Of a DNA stretch of 64,000 nt, positions 1-11,195 are shown piece by piece (positions within the stretch are counted from its first letter, which is position 1; every line of letters begins with the position of its first letter). The translations under genes were made by a program, and so were the position numbers. The stretch is from contig OY744608.1 in NCBI GenBank assembly GCA_963556255.1, positions 34,644,599 through 34,708,598 on the forward strand, in the 5' to 3' direction. The DNA comes from Allolobophora icterica. Lineage: Eukaryota; Annelida; Clitellata; Crassiclitellata; Lumbricidae. The notes under the pieces were generated by a model that was given only the letters and a program-made list of their open reading frames with translations, ran no database searches and was not told where the DNA came from.

Positions 1-400
1 GTACATATTGGACGTTATATTGCAGTCTTTATGTTGAATGAGCGACCATTGGGTGTCTATATTTACGAGGCCTACATCGGTCTGCTATGTGACTGTCTTC
101 TTCCATCAAACAAAACATACATACTTAGATAATACGTGCATACATACATACATACGTACGTACGCACGTACATAAGTACTTATATCTAAGGCTTATGTAT
201 ATGTTCGTCTTCTGAACAGATAGCTTTGCCGAGTCCTTGTGTCGACGACGTATCCTTCGTTAGGGAGAAGATCGATTGTTGCGATGGATGGAATGGTCTG
301 AATGAGACTGACACTCCTCCTTCGTTCGTTAGTTCAAGTAGGAGATAGGAGCGCTTCGTCTTTTTCCACTCCATCTGTTATTTTATATCTCGGCTTCTGA
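1..400. other. Flank upstream of dach exon 1
   Basis: No supported gene. A short CATA/CGTA microsatellite lies near 125-175. The last 45 bases before 401 are pyrimidine-rich and end in TGAATGCAG, so they could be either 5' UTR with a stop directly before the ATG or a splice acceptor for an internal exon. I see no clear TATA box. Confidence 0.4.
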
Positions 401-873
401 ATGCAGCAACAGTCAAGTTATCAGATGTCCCTTCGACGAGCGCAGATTTCAGTTGACGAAAGCCAGCCGGACCTCTCTTTGTCCTCATCGACGGAGGATG
501 TCCCTGGTCCAGGGATGGTTGGAAGACAAGACCCAGTCGGTCGGAGTTCTCCAACTGTTGGAATCCTGCCTGGAGATGAAAACTCATATGTTCTGCTGAG
601 CTATCGTGGTCGCAAGGTGACGTCCTTCGAGGTTAAAGGTCGACGGCTTCTCTGCCTTCCGCAAGCCTTCGACCTGTTTCTGAGGGACCTCGTCGGCGGA
701 CTACACACGGTCTACACGAAGCTGAGAAGATTGGGCGTCAAACCAGTCGTCTGCAGCGTCGATCAGGTTCGAATCCTGAGGAGATTGGGAGCCATTCAGC
801 CGGGGGTCAATCGGTGCAAGATGATTTCGCCAACCGAGTTTGATATACTCTACGACGACTGCACAAATTCAAG
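401..873 (+). CDS. dach: Dachshund homologue, exon with DACHbox-N (Ski/Sno/Dac domain)
   Basis: Dachshund proteins are nuclear transcription cofactors of the retinal-determination (Pax-Six-Eya-Dach) network. The ORF from 401 has a Ser-rich N-terminus (residues 1-55) and then a domain containing LCLPQAFDLFL, LVGGLHTVYTKL, VRILRRLGAIQPGVNRCK and DDCTNS. In known Dachshund DACHbox-N domains these blocks are nearly invariant. The coding part stops at an AG|GTACTT donor after 873, leaving two bases of a codon that the exon at 26943 completes in phase. A TGA lies directly before the ATG. The ATG may therefore be the true start; alternatively the exon begins at an acceptor near 405 (CTGAATGCAG) and is internal. 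Vertebrate proteins have a much longer N-terminus. Identity is secure; the start is not. Confidence 0.93.
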
Positions 874-889
874 GTACTTATCTGGAAGG

Positions 890-975
890 TGTTTATTGTC
901 AGTCAATCAATCAAAATTTATATAGCGCCCCTTGAGGTCTCTACTCAGAGGAGCTCCCTACTCAGGCCAGGGGAA
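890..975. repeat. Dispersed 'tatagcgcc' repeat tail
   Basis: The segment AATTTATATAGCGCCCC followed by GC-rich sequence resembles short tails seen near 12115, 19920, 23310, 37140, 45330 and 51510. Such tails usually mark SINE or LINE 3' ends. It starts about 20 bases inside intron 1. Confidence 0.35.
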
Positions 976-999
976 AAAGTATGCATGTATAATGAGAGA

Positions 1000-1748
1000 C
1001 ACCATCGTCGAGGAGGAAATGGAGTCGATCGAATCGTGTGGCCGCCTCGGATAATCTTCGACTCAATACAAACAAAACGCGAGAGATGCTGACTATATAT
1101 TCGTCGTTCTAGGGGTCTTCAACAACCCCCTCTTCTCCCCGGGGTCGAGCGTGTAGCCTCAATGATAATCCTCGGCGTCACCATCCGTGGGGACCTAAGA
1201 ACATCATCACACTCCGACGAGATATTAAGGACGTGTTCCACCTCCATCCATGCTCTAAGGCTGCTGAGACGACATGGCCTGCCAGGGGATGCAGTACATG
1301 AGGTGACCAGGGCCACCACTGTGGCTCGCATGCTTTATGTCACCCGTGCCTGGTGGGGTCTCACCACTGCGGCAGAGCGATCGAAATTTGAGAGACTCAT
1401 TTCTAAAATGAAGCGCGTGAGCTTCTTACCCATGGAATTCCCCACCATGGAAGAGCTGGTGGCAGAGGCAGACGCCAGGTTGCTACATGCAGTGAGTAGG
1501 AACATGTACCATGTCCTTCGTGATCTCTTTCCACCGATGATTGTTCGAGGCTACAACCTACGGACGCGCCCACATAACTTCGAACTACCGTCTACCGAAG
1601 AAAGACAATCGAAACTTCATCACGAGAGTACTCTATAGACGAGCATTGCCCTTTGTTGATCCGACTGAATGTTCATTTCCCTTTGTTTTCTTAATTTTGT
1701 TGTTCCTGGTTGCGGTATGACAACCAGTTTACTCAATAAACGAATATA
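1000..1748 (+). pseudogene. Non-LTR retrotransposon ORF2 C-terminal relic
   Basis: The reading frame at 1162-1638 (158 codons) has the downstream end of a non-LTR reverse transcriptase ORF: ILGVTIRGDL, LLRRHGLPGDAVHEV, a TRAWWGLTTAAER segment and YNLRTRPHNFELP near the end. Sequence at 1040-1160 continues the similarity upstream in other frames (LRLNTNKTREML), so frameshifts are present and the palm catalytic motifs are missing. After the ORF comes a short AT-rich tail with AATAAA, and then a (TGTA)n tract, as in a 5'-truncated insertion. The CR1/Jockey group is likely; the clade is not determined. Confidence 0.75.
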
Positions 1749-1792
1749 CATGTATGTATGTATGTATGTATGTATGTATGTATGTATGTATG

Positions 1793-1823
<31 letters not shown>

Positions 1824-1888
1824 TGTATGTATGTATGTATGTATGCATGCATGCATGCATGCATGCATGCATGCATGCATGCATGCAT
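1749..1888. repeat. (TGTA)n then (TGCA)n microsatellite
   Basis: About 95 bases of TGTA repeats pass into about 45 bases of GCAT repeats, directly before the CCCAGCCAGCACAC tip of the following array. The same two-part microsatellite, inverted, borders the array at 16260-17337. Confidence 0.9.
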
Positions 1889-4640
1889 CCCAGCCAGCAC
1901 ACCGACATCGGGCCAATGTTTGCCCAATGTCACAAAAATCACTAACGTTGGCCCTATGTTGTCCCTATGTCGAATGCAATATTGGCGTAATGTAGGGTGT
2001 ACGACGTGTATTCCACGTATACTTTTTCATAGCCATATAACATGTATTTTAACTTTATTCCGTTTTCACCTATTAAAGAGTGCCAGGAACAAAGAATTCT
2101 GCACATGTGAACACTTAGATATAATATAATTTCCGATATTTTTCAAGTTTCTTGTATACGTCGGACCAATGCTGGGCCAACGTCGGATCTATTCATACTC
2201 ACAGAATGTGTATTTTAACTCAATACCGATTTTGTCTGTTTAAGCGTGCCATGGACAAGGAATTCTACATATATTGACATTTAAATATGAGAAACTTTCC
2301 GATATTTCTGATGCATGTCACATACGTCGGACCAATATTGCGCCAACATACAGAAACCCAACATCGGGCCAATGTTTGCCCAATGTGACAAAAACCACTA
2401 ACGTTGGCCCTATGTTGTCCCTATGTCGAATGCAATATTGGCGTAATGTAAGGTTTACAACGTGTATCCCACGTATACTTTTTATATCAGTAGAATTAAG
2501 TTTTTAAAACTTATTTCAGTTTTTGTCTATTAAGGATGCCAGGAGCAGAGAATTCGGCATATGTTAACATTTATATATCATAAAATTTTAAATATTTCTG
2601 ACGCATGTCACATACGTCGGACCAATGTCGAGACAACGTCACACGTCATACAGAATACCAACATCGGGGCAACGTTGCCCCAATGTCAAAAAATCACTAA
2701 CGTTGGCACTATGTTGTCCCTATGTCGAATGCAATATTGGCGTAATGTAAGGTTTACAACGTGTATCCCACGTATACTTTTTATATCCGTAGAATTAAGT
2801 TTTTTAAACTTATTTCAGTTTTTGTCTATTTAAGGATGCCAGGAGCAGAGAATTCGGCATAATGTAAACATTTATATATCACAAAATTTTAAATATTTCT
2901 GACGCATGTCACATACGTCTGACCAATGTCGAGCCAACGTCACACGTCATACAGAATACCAACATAGGGCCTACATTGACCCAATGTAAAAAAATCACTA
3001 ACGTTGGCCCTATGTTGTCCCTATGTCGGATGCAATATTGGCGTAATGTAGGGTGTACGACGTGTATTCCACGTATACTTTTTCATAGCCATAGAACATG
3101 TATTCTAACTTTATTCCGTTTTCACCTATTAAAGAGTGCCAGGAACAAAGAATTCTGCACATGTGAACACTTAGATATAATATAATTTCCGATATTTTTT
3201 AAGTTTCTTACAGACGTCGGACCAATGCTGGGCCAACGTCGGATCTATTCATACTCACAGAATGTGTATTTTAACTCAATACCGATTTTGTCTATTTAAG
3301 CGTGCCATGGACAAGGAATTCTACATATATTGACATTTAAATATGAGAAACTTTCCGATATTTCTGATGCATGTCACATACGTCGGACCAATGTTGCGCC
3401 AACATACAGAAACCCAACATCGGGCCAATGTTTGCCCAATGTGACAAAAACCACTAACGTTGGCCCTATGTTGTCCCTATGTCGAATGCAATATTGGCGT
3501 AATGTAAGGTTTACAACGTGTATCCCACGTATACTTTTTATATCCGTAGAATTAAGTTTTTTAAACTTATTTCAGTTTTTGTCTATTTAGGGATGCCAGG
3601 AGCAGAGAATTCGGCATATGTTAACATTTATATATCATAAAATTTTCAATATTTCTGACGCATGTCACATACGTCTGACCAATGTCGAGCCAACGTCACA
3701 CGTCATACAGAATACCAACATAGGGCCTACGTTGACCCAATGTCAAAACATCACTAACGTTGGCCCTATGTTGTCCCTATGTCGAATGCAATATTGGCGT
3801 AATGTAGGGTGTACGACGTGTATTCCACGTATACTTTTTCATAGCCATAGAACATGTATTTTAACTTAATTCCGTTTTCACCTATTAAAGAGTGCCAGGA
3901 ACAAAGAATTCTGTACATGTGAACACTTAATTAGATATAATATAATTTCCGATATTTTTTCAAGTTTCTTACAGACGTCGGACCAATGCTGGGCCAAAGT
4001 CGGGTCTATTCATACTCACAGAATGTGTATTTTAACTCGAATACCGATTGTGTCTGTTTAAGCGTGCCATGGACAAAGAATTCTACATATATTGACATTT
4101 AAATATGAGAAACTCTCCGATATTCTGATGCATGTCACATACGTCGACCAACATAGAGAATACCAACATCGGGTCAAAGTTTGCCCAATGTCACAAAAAC
4201 CACTAACGTTGGCCCTATGTTGTCCCTATGTCGGATGCAATATTGGCGTAATGTAGGGTGTACGACGTATATTCCACGTATACTTTTTCATAGCCATAGA
4301 ACATGTATTTTAACTTAATTCCGTTTTCACCTATTAAAGAGTGCCAGGAACAAAGAATTCTGCACATGTGAACACTGAGATATAATATAATTTCCGATAT
4401 TTTTCAAGTTTCTTGTATACGTCGGACCAATGCTGGGCCAACGTCGGATCTATTCATACTCACAGAATGTGTATTTTAACTCAATACCGATTTTGTCTGT
4501 TTAAGCGTGCCTTGGACAAAGAATTCTACATTTAAATATGAGAAACTTTCCGATATTTCTGATGCATGTCACATACGTCGGATTGGGCCAAAAACCTCAT
4601 ATACACCAATGTAAAAAAACCCACTAACGTTGACATATCG
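1889..4640. repeat. TTGG/CCAA palindrome-rich higher-order tandem array (array 1)
   Basis: The marker CTAACGTTGGCCCTATGTTG recurs at about 1941, 2399, 2699, 2999, 3456, 3756 and 4205. Spacings are about 458, 300, 300, 457, 300 and 449 bases, so long (L, ~455) and short (S, ~300) monomers alternate, with one L-S-S block of about 1057 bases. Many monomer segments are near-palindromic (AACGTTGGCCC, CATCGGGCCAATG). The left end is CCCAGCCAGCACAC next to (TGCA)n; the right end fades near 4640. Repeated short ORFs here are by-products of the tandem structure. Confidence 0.85.
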
Positions 4641-4673
4641 TCTCGTCAACCTTTTTTCCTAATCGCAATCATG

Positions 4674-4775
4674 ATATTCCTGCAGCGCCCTTAAAACAGT
4701 CACGGAAATCATCTTACTCACAGGCACTCAAGCAAAGCAAAAGTGATAGGCAGGTGGGTTAGGTCAAGGTCGACG
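4674..4775. repeat. Dispersed repeat related to 20012-20110
   Basis: GCAGCGCCCTTAAAA, followed by CTCACAGGCACTCAAGCAAA and GTGATAGGCAGGTGGGTT, aligns with the block at 20012-20110 (ACAGCGCCCTAAAAA, ATCACAGGCGCTTAGTCAAA, TCGATAGGCAGCTAGGTT). It is probably a LINE or SINE 3' fragment. The rest of 4776-5029 shows nothing I can assign. Confidence 0.5.
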
Positions 4776-5037
4776 TCATTTAGCGGCAATGTAATGTATG
4801 TTATAAAAACTTATTTAATTAATGACATTACAAAGCATCGTCAAAATCAATAGATTGTCTTCGTAGACTTAGTTGGTCAATGTCTTATCAACATAATTAT
4901 GTCTCAGTTTTGTGCATGAGAATGATTGTATATTTACAGATATGACCATTATCGATCAAACAGTGGTTTGGCTATTTGGAGCTGTAAGACTTCATTAACG
5001 GGTTGAAGCAAAATTTCATCCTCATAATAGGCATTAC

Positions 5038-5179
5038 CAGGGTGAGAATTGTCGGGGGGTTGGGGGGTTCAACCCCCTAGTCTTTCTTAGGACCCCATAG
5101 TTAAGTCTTCATTGCACACCCCAACTCCACATAAATCAAGGTCTAACCCCCCAGTCTTTTTTCTACAATTCTCATACTG
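5038..5179. mobile_element. hAT-type MITE, 142 bp
   Basis: The terminal inverted repeats are CAGGGTGAGAATTGTC at the left and ACAATTCTCATACTG at the right, flanked by a perfect 8-bp duplication GGCATTAC (5030-5037 and 5180-5187). An 8-bp duplication and a CAG...CTG tip are hAT features. The interior is G/C-homopolymer rich. A related but truncated, inverted copy lies near 29085-29165. Confidence 0.85.
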
Positions 5180-5529
5180 GGCATTACTATTGCTGGAATG
5201 TACCTCTGTTATATACCTCTATATGTCTCCTGTACAATCAATAGGTATCCAAACAACTCTGCTAGACAAAGTCTTTCAACGAAGACGCCACAGTTTGGAC
5301 CTGTAGAGATAATGCCGGTTGACCGAATCCCACACAGTGCACGACATACAATATTCGAAGGGAAAACAAACAAAGCAGACCAAGACTGCGCTGGATATAT
5401 AATATTAATGAAGACATAACATCGCTTGGACTAACACTAAGGGGGCAATAGACTTAACAAATGACCGCGAGGACAATGGAGGTAATTTATTTGTACCCAT
5501 GGCCGCCAAATAGCTGGCAACAGGATCTT

Positions 5530-5536
5530 ATGATGA

Positions 5537-5570
<34 letters not shown>

Positions 5571-5596
5571 GGTGGTGGTGGTGGTGGTGGTGGTGG

Positions 5597-5687
<91 letters not shown>

Positions 5688-5690
5688 ACC
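5530..5690. repeat. (GAT)n/(GGT)n trinucleotide microsatellite
   Basis: A run of GAT, then about 14 GGT/GTG triplets, then a long GAT run. It generates poly-Met, poly-Val, poly-His and poly-Ile shadow ORFs that are not genes. Confidence 0.95.
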
Positions 5691-6107
5691 TATGTAAACC
5701 GACATACAAATTATGTGTCTACAAACTGTGCCATACGCCTACGTGTGCACATCAGACCCAGAGACCTTCTTATTGCAACCCCCTCATCCCTCCTGACTGC
5801 AAAGAAGGTACCGTGCTTGTCTGAATCTTCGGTGGCAGTACTGTTGTGCACCCCTAGCTGCCCTCGCCTCCTTCTGCATCAGTGGCAGTAAGGTTCCCCC
5901 ATACGCTTGCGCCCAGACTAGGCCGTCCGATCCTTCACCACACCCGATTGCGCAGCACACGCCGTGGGCAGCCGAGTCACACGGTATCAGTGCAGTGGTA
6001 TGCAGTTGAACGTCTTATCAGTTTGTTCTTGCTCCCATTCCTCATTCTTCCTCAGCGGTCGCTTGGCTTTGGCATATATAAAATACACACACCTACACAT
6101 ATACAAA

Positions 6108-6108
<1 letters not shown>
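5691..6108. other. Unassigned non-coding stretch
   Basis: Includes a GC-richer patch at 5826-6000 with no recognisable protein similarity. I see no exon, RNA gene or transposon end. Confidence 0.3.
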
Positions 6109-6177
<69 letters not shown>

Positions 6178-6178
6178 C
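6109..6178. repeat. (TA)n microsatellite
   Basis: About 70 bases of AT alternation with one interruption (ATACAT). Confidence 0.95.
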
Positions 6179-6439
6179 ATCTATACGTGAAAATGAAACA
6201 GTATACACTTTGTAGCCAGAGCTCATACATAGGTATACACTAACATGACAAATTTTAGGCCTCCCTGGTTGACAATCCAAACTTTTAACCACTTTGTGCT
6301 CAAGAATAAAAGTTTATCCTATGTTTTTCTGTAATCCCTCATTTCTTATATCACATTGATCTCGTAGGATAGTATATATGTTTCTTTCTCAACTGTATTG
6401 CATGAGGAGATACTGTAAGTTCTTGACATGACAGATATC

Positions 6440-6745
6440 ACAGGGTGTAGTGTTATAACGTGCTGGACTGTCGATCGAATCGAGAATTGGGGAGGGGGTA
6501 AAATCCACAACCGGGCAGAAATTTGGTTCGAAATTTCTGCTTTATCTGCACCCCTAGCCAACTCAGCTATAATGAGTACACTGACCGCACACTGTCCGTG
6601 GGAAGGTGAGACGGCGAGGAAGAGGACTGGTCACCCGCCCTCATATGCCGAGGCTAAGAAAATGAAGTCGCTAACACTTCTTACTCATAGCTACCTCAGG
6701 GCTAGCTTAAAGGACCGGTCTTTTTATTCATTGTCCGTCAGGTCA
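6440..6745 (+). mobile_element. tRNA-derived SINE, copy 1
   Basis: The start has tRNA-like sequence (GGTGTAGTGTTATAACGTGC, then GGACTGTCGATCGAATCGAG). The body contains AGCCAACTCAGCTATAATGA, CCCTCATATGCCGA and AATGAAGTCGCTAACACTTC. The same order of blocks occurs at 51592-51900, where the A-box-like and B-box-like segments are clearer. This copy is diverged in its A-box. Confidence 0.65.
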
Positions 6746-7029
6746 ACGTGACTTTGAATCCATAAAGGTTTCCTTGTTTGGGATCCGGTGTACGTGTTCA
6801 ATACCACAACAATTCATTCAACATTTAAATTCCGTCTAGAATTAGAACTGGCTGCCTTAAAGTTTACGTGATGCCAGTACACTAAGAAATCAGACAATAT
6901 GACATAGTGGCGGTCATTACTTTTATGACCCTCTGAATTTAGAACTTATAACACGTGCAGCCTCTGATTGCAGTCATCTCTGCTGCTTCTATAGATGCTC
7001 GAAATTTTTACATAGTCTGAATTTCTTAT

Positions 7030-7500
7030 CTAGGCCTACATAACCTCTGTTCTGAAATCACTCTATTGGCTAAAAGTCCCTCAGCGCATCCATTACAAAA
7101 TTATCTAGCTTACCTACAATGCCATTCAAACCTCTCAACCTTCTTACATTCGCCAGCTATTCACCATCCAACCGTCTGGGTCTACTTGCTCGTCATCATG
7201 CCTTTCTCTATCTCGGCCTCCAGTCTCCTCCTCTCTGAAATTCTGTAACCGCTCCTTAATATTAGGCCTATTAGTTTATGCTGCACCGGCTCTTTGGAAT
7301 GATCTTCCAAAAGATATCCGCCAGTTTGCTCATCCTCTTATCTTGCCAGTTAATTTCACCTCTCCTCCACTTGGACTCTCTTAATTCCGCTACTTTCCAC
7401 TCACGACTGAAAACCGAACCCTTCAAACAATCTATCCTAACCTGATTCCAATCCTGCGCCACTACACAACCACCATCACCACCGATTATCACCGTAGCAC
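7030..7500 (+). pseudogene. L2/CR1-like LINE reverse transcriptase C-terminal relic
   Basis: Translation in shifting frames gives VLKSLYWLKVPQRIHYKIIS, SQPSYIRQLFTIQPS, PPVSSSLKFCNRSL and AAPALWNDLP. These follow the order of the C-terminal block of L2/CR1-type ORF2 proteins (SLHWLP...ALWN.LP). No complete frame survives. It matches the same family as the minus-strand relic at 20300-20930. Confidence 0.7.
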
Positions 7501-8604
7501 CCTGCTGTATCCACAGCTTGACCTCCCAGACTCTGACCTGGCACCGGAATGAATAAGGCAGCCTGGCTGTTGCGGACTTGATCTGATATAGCGCCGATTT
7601 ATAAGCTGGTCTCCCTGACGTACGTGGCTTTTGTGTAGCGCTGAGAAATTTCAGAGATTTACATTTACATTGCATTTACCTGATTCCAGGGCAACAATTC
7701 AGTGATTGTATAAGTAATTTTTCTCAGGGATAATGAATTCTGCACACGTACGTTGACAATCAACCATCTGTAGGCCTACGTAAAGGTATGCCCACTGCAA
7801 TGAAGCAGTATCAGCCTGTTTTCCACAGTGAACAGTAAGCCACATTATTTACTTGCTTGTAGGTTTAGCTTGGCTTTGATTTGCAGGTACGGTATTACAT
7901 TCATTGCATCAAAGTATATGTGTGTTTTTCGCTCAGTTTTAATTCTATTTCTTCTCTGTTTCACTTATAAAATGATTTTTTTCACATCACTGCCTTGTTC
8001 AGGACCACCAATTTAATCGTTGAAAACGTTGTGACTAGTTTAAGCGTAGCCCTCTAGCGGACAGGAAGGTAGTGTACGTCTTGTTTACATAACCAATATA
8101 TATACATTAAATTGGAGTTTATGACATGATATTCATGAATAAAAATCTAATAATAATTATAATTCAGAGTTAAACATTGCCTGTACACGAAGAGTAAAAT
8201 ATCATATTTAATATCAGGTGTAAAATTGAAACGAGGCGACATCTGTGGATAACGAGAGCAACCTGGTATAAAATAATTTGATCGACTTTCCATATCTGTA
8301 TCTATGAGAGCCTTGGGCGCCAAATACAAGGCATCATACCATTGTTGGAGAATTTTGCGTTACTTTTAGTAAATGCGACTCGTTTATTGGCTTGTTTGCT
8401 TTTTGCCTAAGAAAAGAGCATTTCTTCACTTACACACTTCTTTCTTCGTCTTCATTATATCTTGGTGCAAGAGAAGTTGGGCAGAATTCACAGCGAAACT
8501 ATCAATTTACAAAAAAATTTATATCAGGCACGTTGGGGGCGACCGGCGAGGTCCGATTTAACTCTAGTTTGCATTATATTTATATAGAGCCCAATGATGA
8601 AGAC
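7501..8604. other. Unassigned intronic DNA
   Basis: AT-rich sequence without a credible exon, RNA gene or transposon terminus. Confidence 0.3.
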
Positions 8605-8736
8605 TTATGCAAAGTCGTAATCGTAAACTATAAACTTCCAAAGTGCCACTCGAAAGTCAAGCGCAGGGTACCAGCTTATTCACGAGCGCTGCGTCAAGTC
8701 AGAGGGGCTTTTCCAGAGAGTTGTCGGCAAACTTGC
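8605..8736 (+). repeat. LINE 3'-UTR-type dispersed repeat (interrupted)
   Basis: TCGTAATCGTAAACTATAAA, then AAGTGCCACTCGAAAGTCAA and CTTATTCACGAGCGCTGCGT. The same order of blocks is seen at 24147-24290 (+) and inverted at 49110-49205; its first block also occurs inverted at 20310-20350, adjoining a LINE ORF relic. It probably represents 5'-truncated copies of that LINE's 3' end. Confidence 0.6.
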
Positions 8737-8744
8737 GCTATCGG

Positions 8745-9714
8745 TAGGGTTACCATACGTCCGGGTTTCCCCGGACATGTCCTCTTTTTAGGCCCCTGTC
8801 CGGGCGTCCGGGCGGTTTTCCAGAAGTTGGGCATTTGTCCGGGTTTTCCACTCTACAATTTCTTACATGGAACCCTGGACGGTGAACCGATACTTTCTTA
8901 GTGACTTACAATCACTTACTCGCAGCCTAGATCAGCGATATAACCAGAAACGCGCCAACTTGTATTTGTATGTTAGCGCTATGCCATTGGGTCCAGCACC
9001 GCATTCCGTTCAGATGGTTGTAGAAGCAATAAGTCATGTACGTTACTGTGGTGTTGCTACAGACGGTAGCAATCGTGGGTCTGTGAAGTTATTTCCTATC
9101 TATTCTAATTCAATACTTTGGAAGAATGGTGGTTTACAGTCGAAACACACTGACGTGCACAGCACTCCAGATGAAACTGCAGACACCATTTCGAGATACA
9201 TAAAGGACAGCCAGTGATGGGCAATAGTTAACTAAAAAGTTGCTAACTTTTAGTTTAACTAAAAATTTGTAGTTAAGGAAGAAGTTTAACTAAAAAAATA
9301 GTTTAGTTAAAACCATATTGGCCTATTTCTCAATTTACACGGTTAGAACTGGACACCTGAAGGAGTAGGCCTTACTGCGAATTTGTTGCAGTTGAGTATC
9401 GTAGGCTACTTTATCACAGCAAAACTCGATGGCTGTCTCTATTTCCTGGTATTCAGCGGTTGCTGCAGATGTTTCCAGACCTGGTCTTTTTTCTTGTCTC
9501 AAGAAAATCCACCTACTGTAAGTCTGTTTTGTTTCGTGTGCGTGCTCATTGACTAAAAGTCGTAAGCCATTTACATTACTTTTCTGCAGTTCAAATTTAG
9601 ACAGTATAAAATAAATCATAGCGGCGTAACCGCCACGTAGCGTGTACCGTATATACGCCGATACGATTTTGATTTTTTGTCCTCTTTTTCCTCTGCGGAA
9701 ATATGGTAACCCTA
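8745..9714 (+). mobile_element. hAT transposon, internally rearranged, 970 bp
   Basis: The termini are TAGGGTTACCATACGTCCGG and, inverted, TAGGGTTACCATATTTCC. A perfect 8-bp duplication GCTATCGG flanks it (8737-8744, 9715-9722). It carries a transposase fragment (8867-9217). Directly after this fragment, near 9212, a CAGTGATGGGCAATAG hAT-like tip begins, probably a nested insertion whose far end has been lost. Confidence 0.9.
8867..9217 (+). pseudogene. hAT transposase fragment with catalytic-Asp region
   Basis: The 116-codon frame contains YCGVATDGSNRGSVKLFPI and LQSKHTDVHSTPDETADTI. I recognise this as the segment around the first catalytic aspartate of a hAT transposase group often found as uncharacterised proteins in invertebrates. 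The remaining core and the C-terminal dimerisation domain are missing, so the fragment cannot be active. A nested element truncates it after DTISRYIKDSQ. Confidence 0.75.
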
Positions 9715-9722
9715 GCTATCGG

Positions 9723-10313
9723 GGTCCCTATCGAATGTTATTGACCGACGCTAATTCAGTGAGACTATGTATTACAAGAGATCACAAAGGCTAGTTAAAT
9801 GAAAGAAGGGTTTAGTTGTACATCAATGACGCTAATATAATGAAACTAGTTAGCGCCAATGACACCAATAAGGCTAGTTTTTGCTACAATGGTTCCGACT
9901 ATTTAAGCACCCATATAGGCTCTAAACGTACACAGTTTTAAAACAATTAAGCTTTGTTTTACACCTTACTATAATATGAACCTGCTTGAGTTGAACGAGA
10001 TTTGCAAGGATGAGTTGAGTTTCCTTTGAACTTTGAACTTGAAAATTTAAGCTTCAAATTAACCTTAAATTTTTAACTAGTTTTATTAGCGTCATTGGTG
10101 CACAAGTAAACATTCGTGCATGAATATTTTTCGATAACTTGGTGTTACGGCGAGACCTCTTGTCATACATAGTCACCGTGAAATTCAAAATATATACATG
10201 TAGCCTATTATATAGGCAGTTAGGGACCCCGGTAGCGCAAGTTTGCCGAATATGTTTTCAAAGTTGGTAGATGCGGTGCAGAAAACTGCATGTCATATCA
10301 TTGACTGATGTGT
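9723..10313. other. AT-rich intronic DNA inside candidate MITE
   Basis: Contains several 'CTAGTTAGCGCCAATGAC'/'GTCATTGGTG' inverted words but no gene. Confidence 0.3.
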
Positions 10314-10321
10314 GTAGTTAC

Positions 10322-11187
10322 CAGTCTTGTTCTCAAGACCAAGACTTTGACACTCAAGACCAAGACTTTGAACCTCAAGACCAAGACTCTGAACCTCGAG
10401 ACCGAGACCCCAAAAATTACAATCATATCCAGACTTCTATTCCTTACTAAAAAAAACTGTTAAGTCAGACTACTTTCTATTTTAATGAAAACATGGGATT
10501 TTTATTTTACTAAAGCAAAACAACTCTAAATGCAGACTGCAGAGAATTCCAAAATCGTGTTTACAAAAGTCCTTCGTGGAAAATGTTATTCTAAATGCAT
10601 GTTGCATTTTATAAAAGCCAATTTGCTCAGAATTTTCTTACCAAGACGTGTCCTGTGGGGTCTCATAAAAATTCTGCCATGTGAAAAAATATGTTCTATA
10701 GGTGCTGAAATCGCTGGCACACACAGCAACATTTCAAGCACTTTGTATAAGCACTGGATGTACAAATCGTGAGTCTTTTTAAAGTCATCCCATTGTAAAT
10801 AACTGGAAGTCAAATTAATTGTCCAAAAGAACAGTAAAGCCCTCATTCACACTGTGTAAATACAATTGTATTAGTAATTATTGGATACATTTTTAAAATT
10901 CATGCGTTTTGTTAAATCACTGTTCATGTATTGCAGGCTGTCTGTTCTGTTAGTAGTTAAGATTTATCGCATAACATGTACTTGTACAGCGCAGTGCGTT
11001 TGCAGGCGCTTAATTAAAGAATAAATATTATTATTATGTTGACAACAGTTTTGGTCTTGGTCTTGCAAGACCAAGACTTTGAACCCCAAGAACAAGACTT
11101 TTGGTCTCAAGACCAAGACCAAAACTTTTAAAAACGAACTCGAGTGCACTTGAGACCAAGACCTTGGTCTCGAGGACAACAAAACTA
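10322..11187 (-). mobile_element. hAT (Buster-like) transposon remnant, 866 bp
   Basis: The ends CAGTCTTGTTCTCAAGACC and (inverted) TAGTTTTGTTGTCCTCGAGA are flanked by a perfect 8-bp duplication GTAGTTAC (10314-10321, 11188-11195). Subterminal regions contain many copies of CAAGACCAAGAC. A hAT C-terminal dimerisation segment is encoded on the minus strand; the rest of the transposase is deleted. Confidence 0.9.
10586..10846 (-). pseudogene. hAT transposase C-terminal dimerisation fragment
   Basis: The 86-codon frame includes VPAISAPIEHIFSHG and MRPHRTRLGKKILSKLAFIK. In hAT transposases this matches the C-terminal block (VPA.SAPVER.FS.GG...RP.R..L....L..L.FLK). Upstream catalytic parts are absent, so it is a deletion derivative. 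Confidence 0.8.
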
Positions 11188-11195
11188 GTAGTTAC

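Larger units (their letters stand above)
8724..10250. mobile_element. Candidate MITE with inverted ends, hosting a nested hAT
   Basis: CGGCAAACTTGCGCTATCGG at 8726-8744, continued after the hAT as GGTCCCTATCG, reappears inverted near 10225-10248 (GGGACCCCGGTAGCGCAAGT). Without the hAT and its duplicated target (8745-9722) the element would be about 550 bp. No target duplication is obvious, so this is only a candidate. Confidence 0.45.

Noticed and set aside
5437..5709. Poly-His, poly-Met and poly-Ile ORFs
   Set aside because: Products of the (GAT)/(GGT) trinucleotide repeat.
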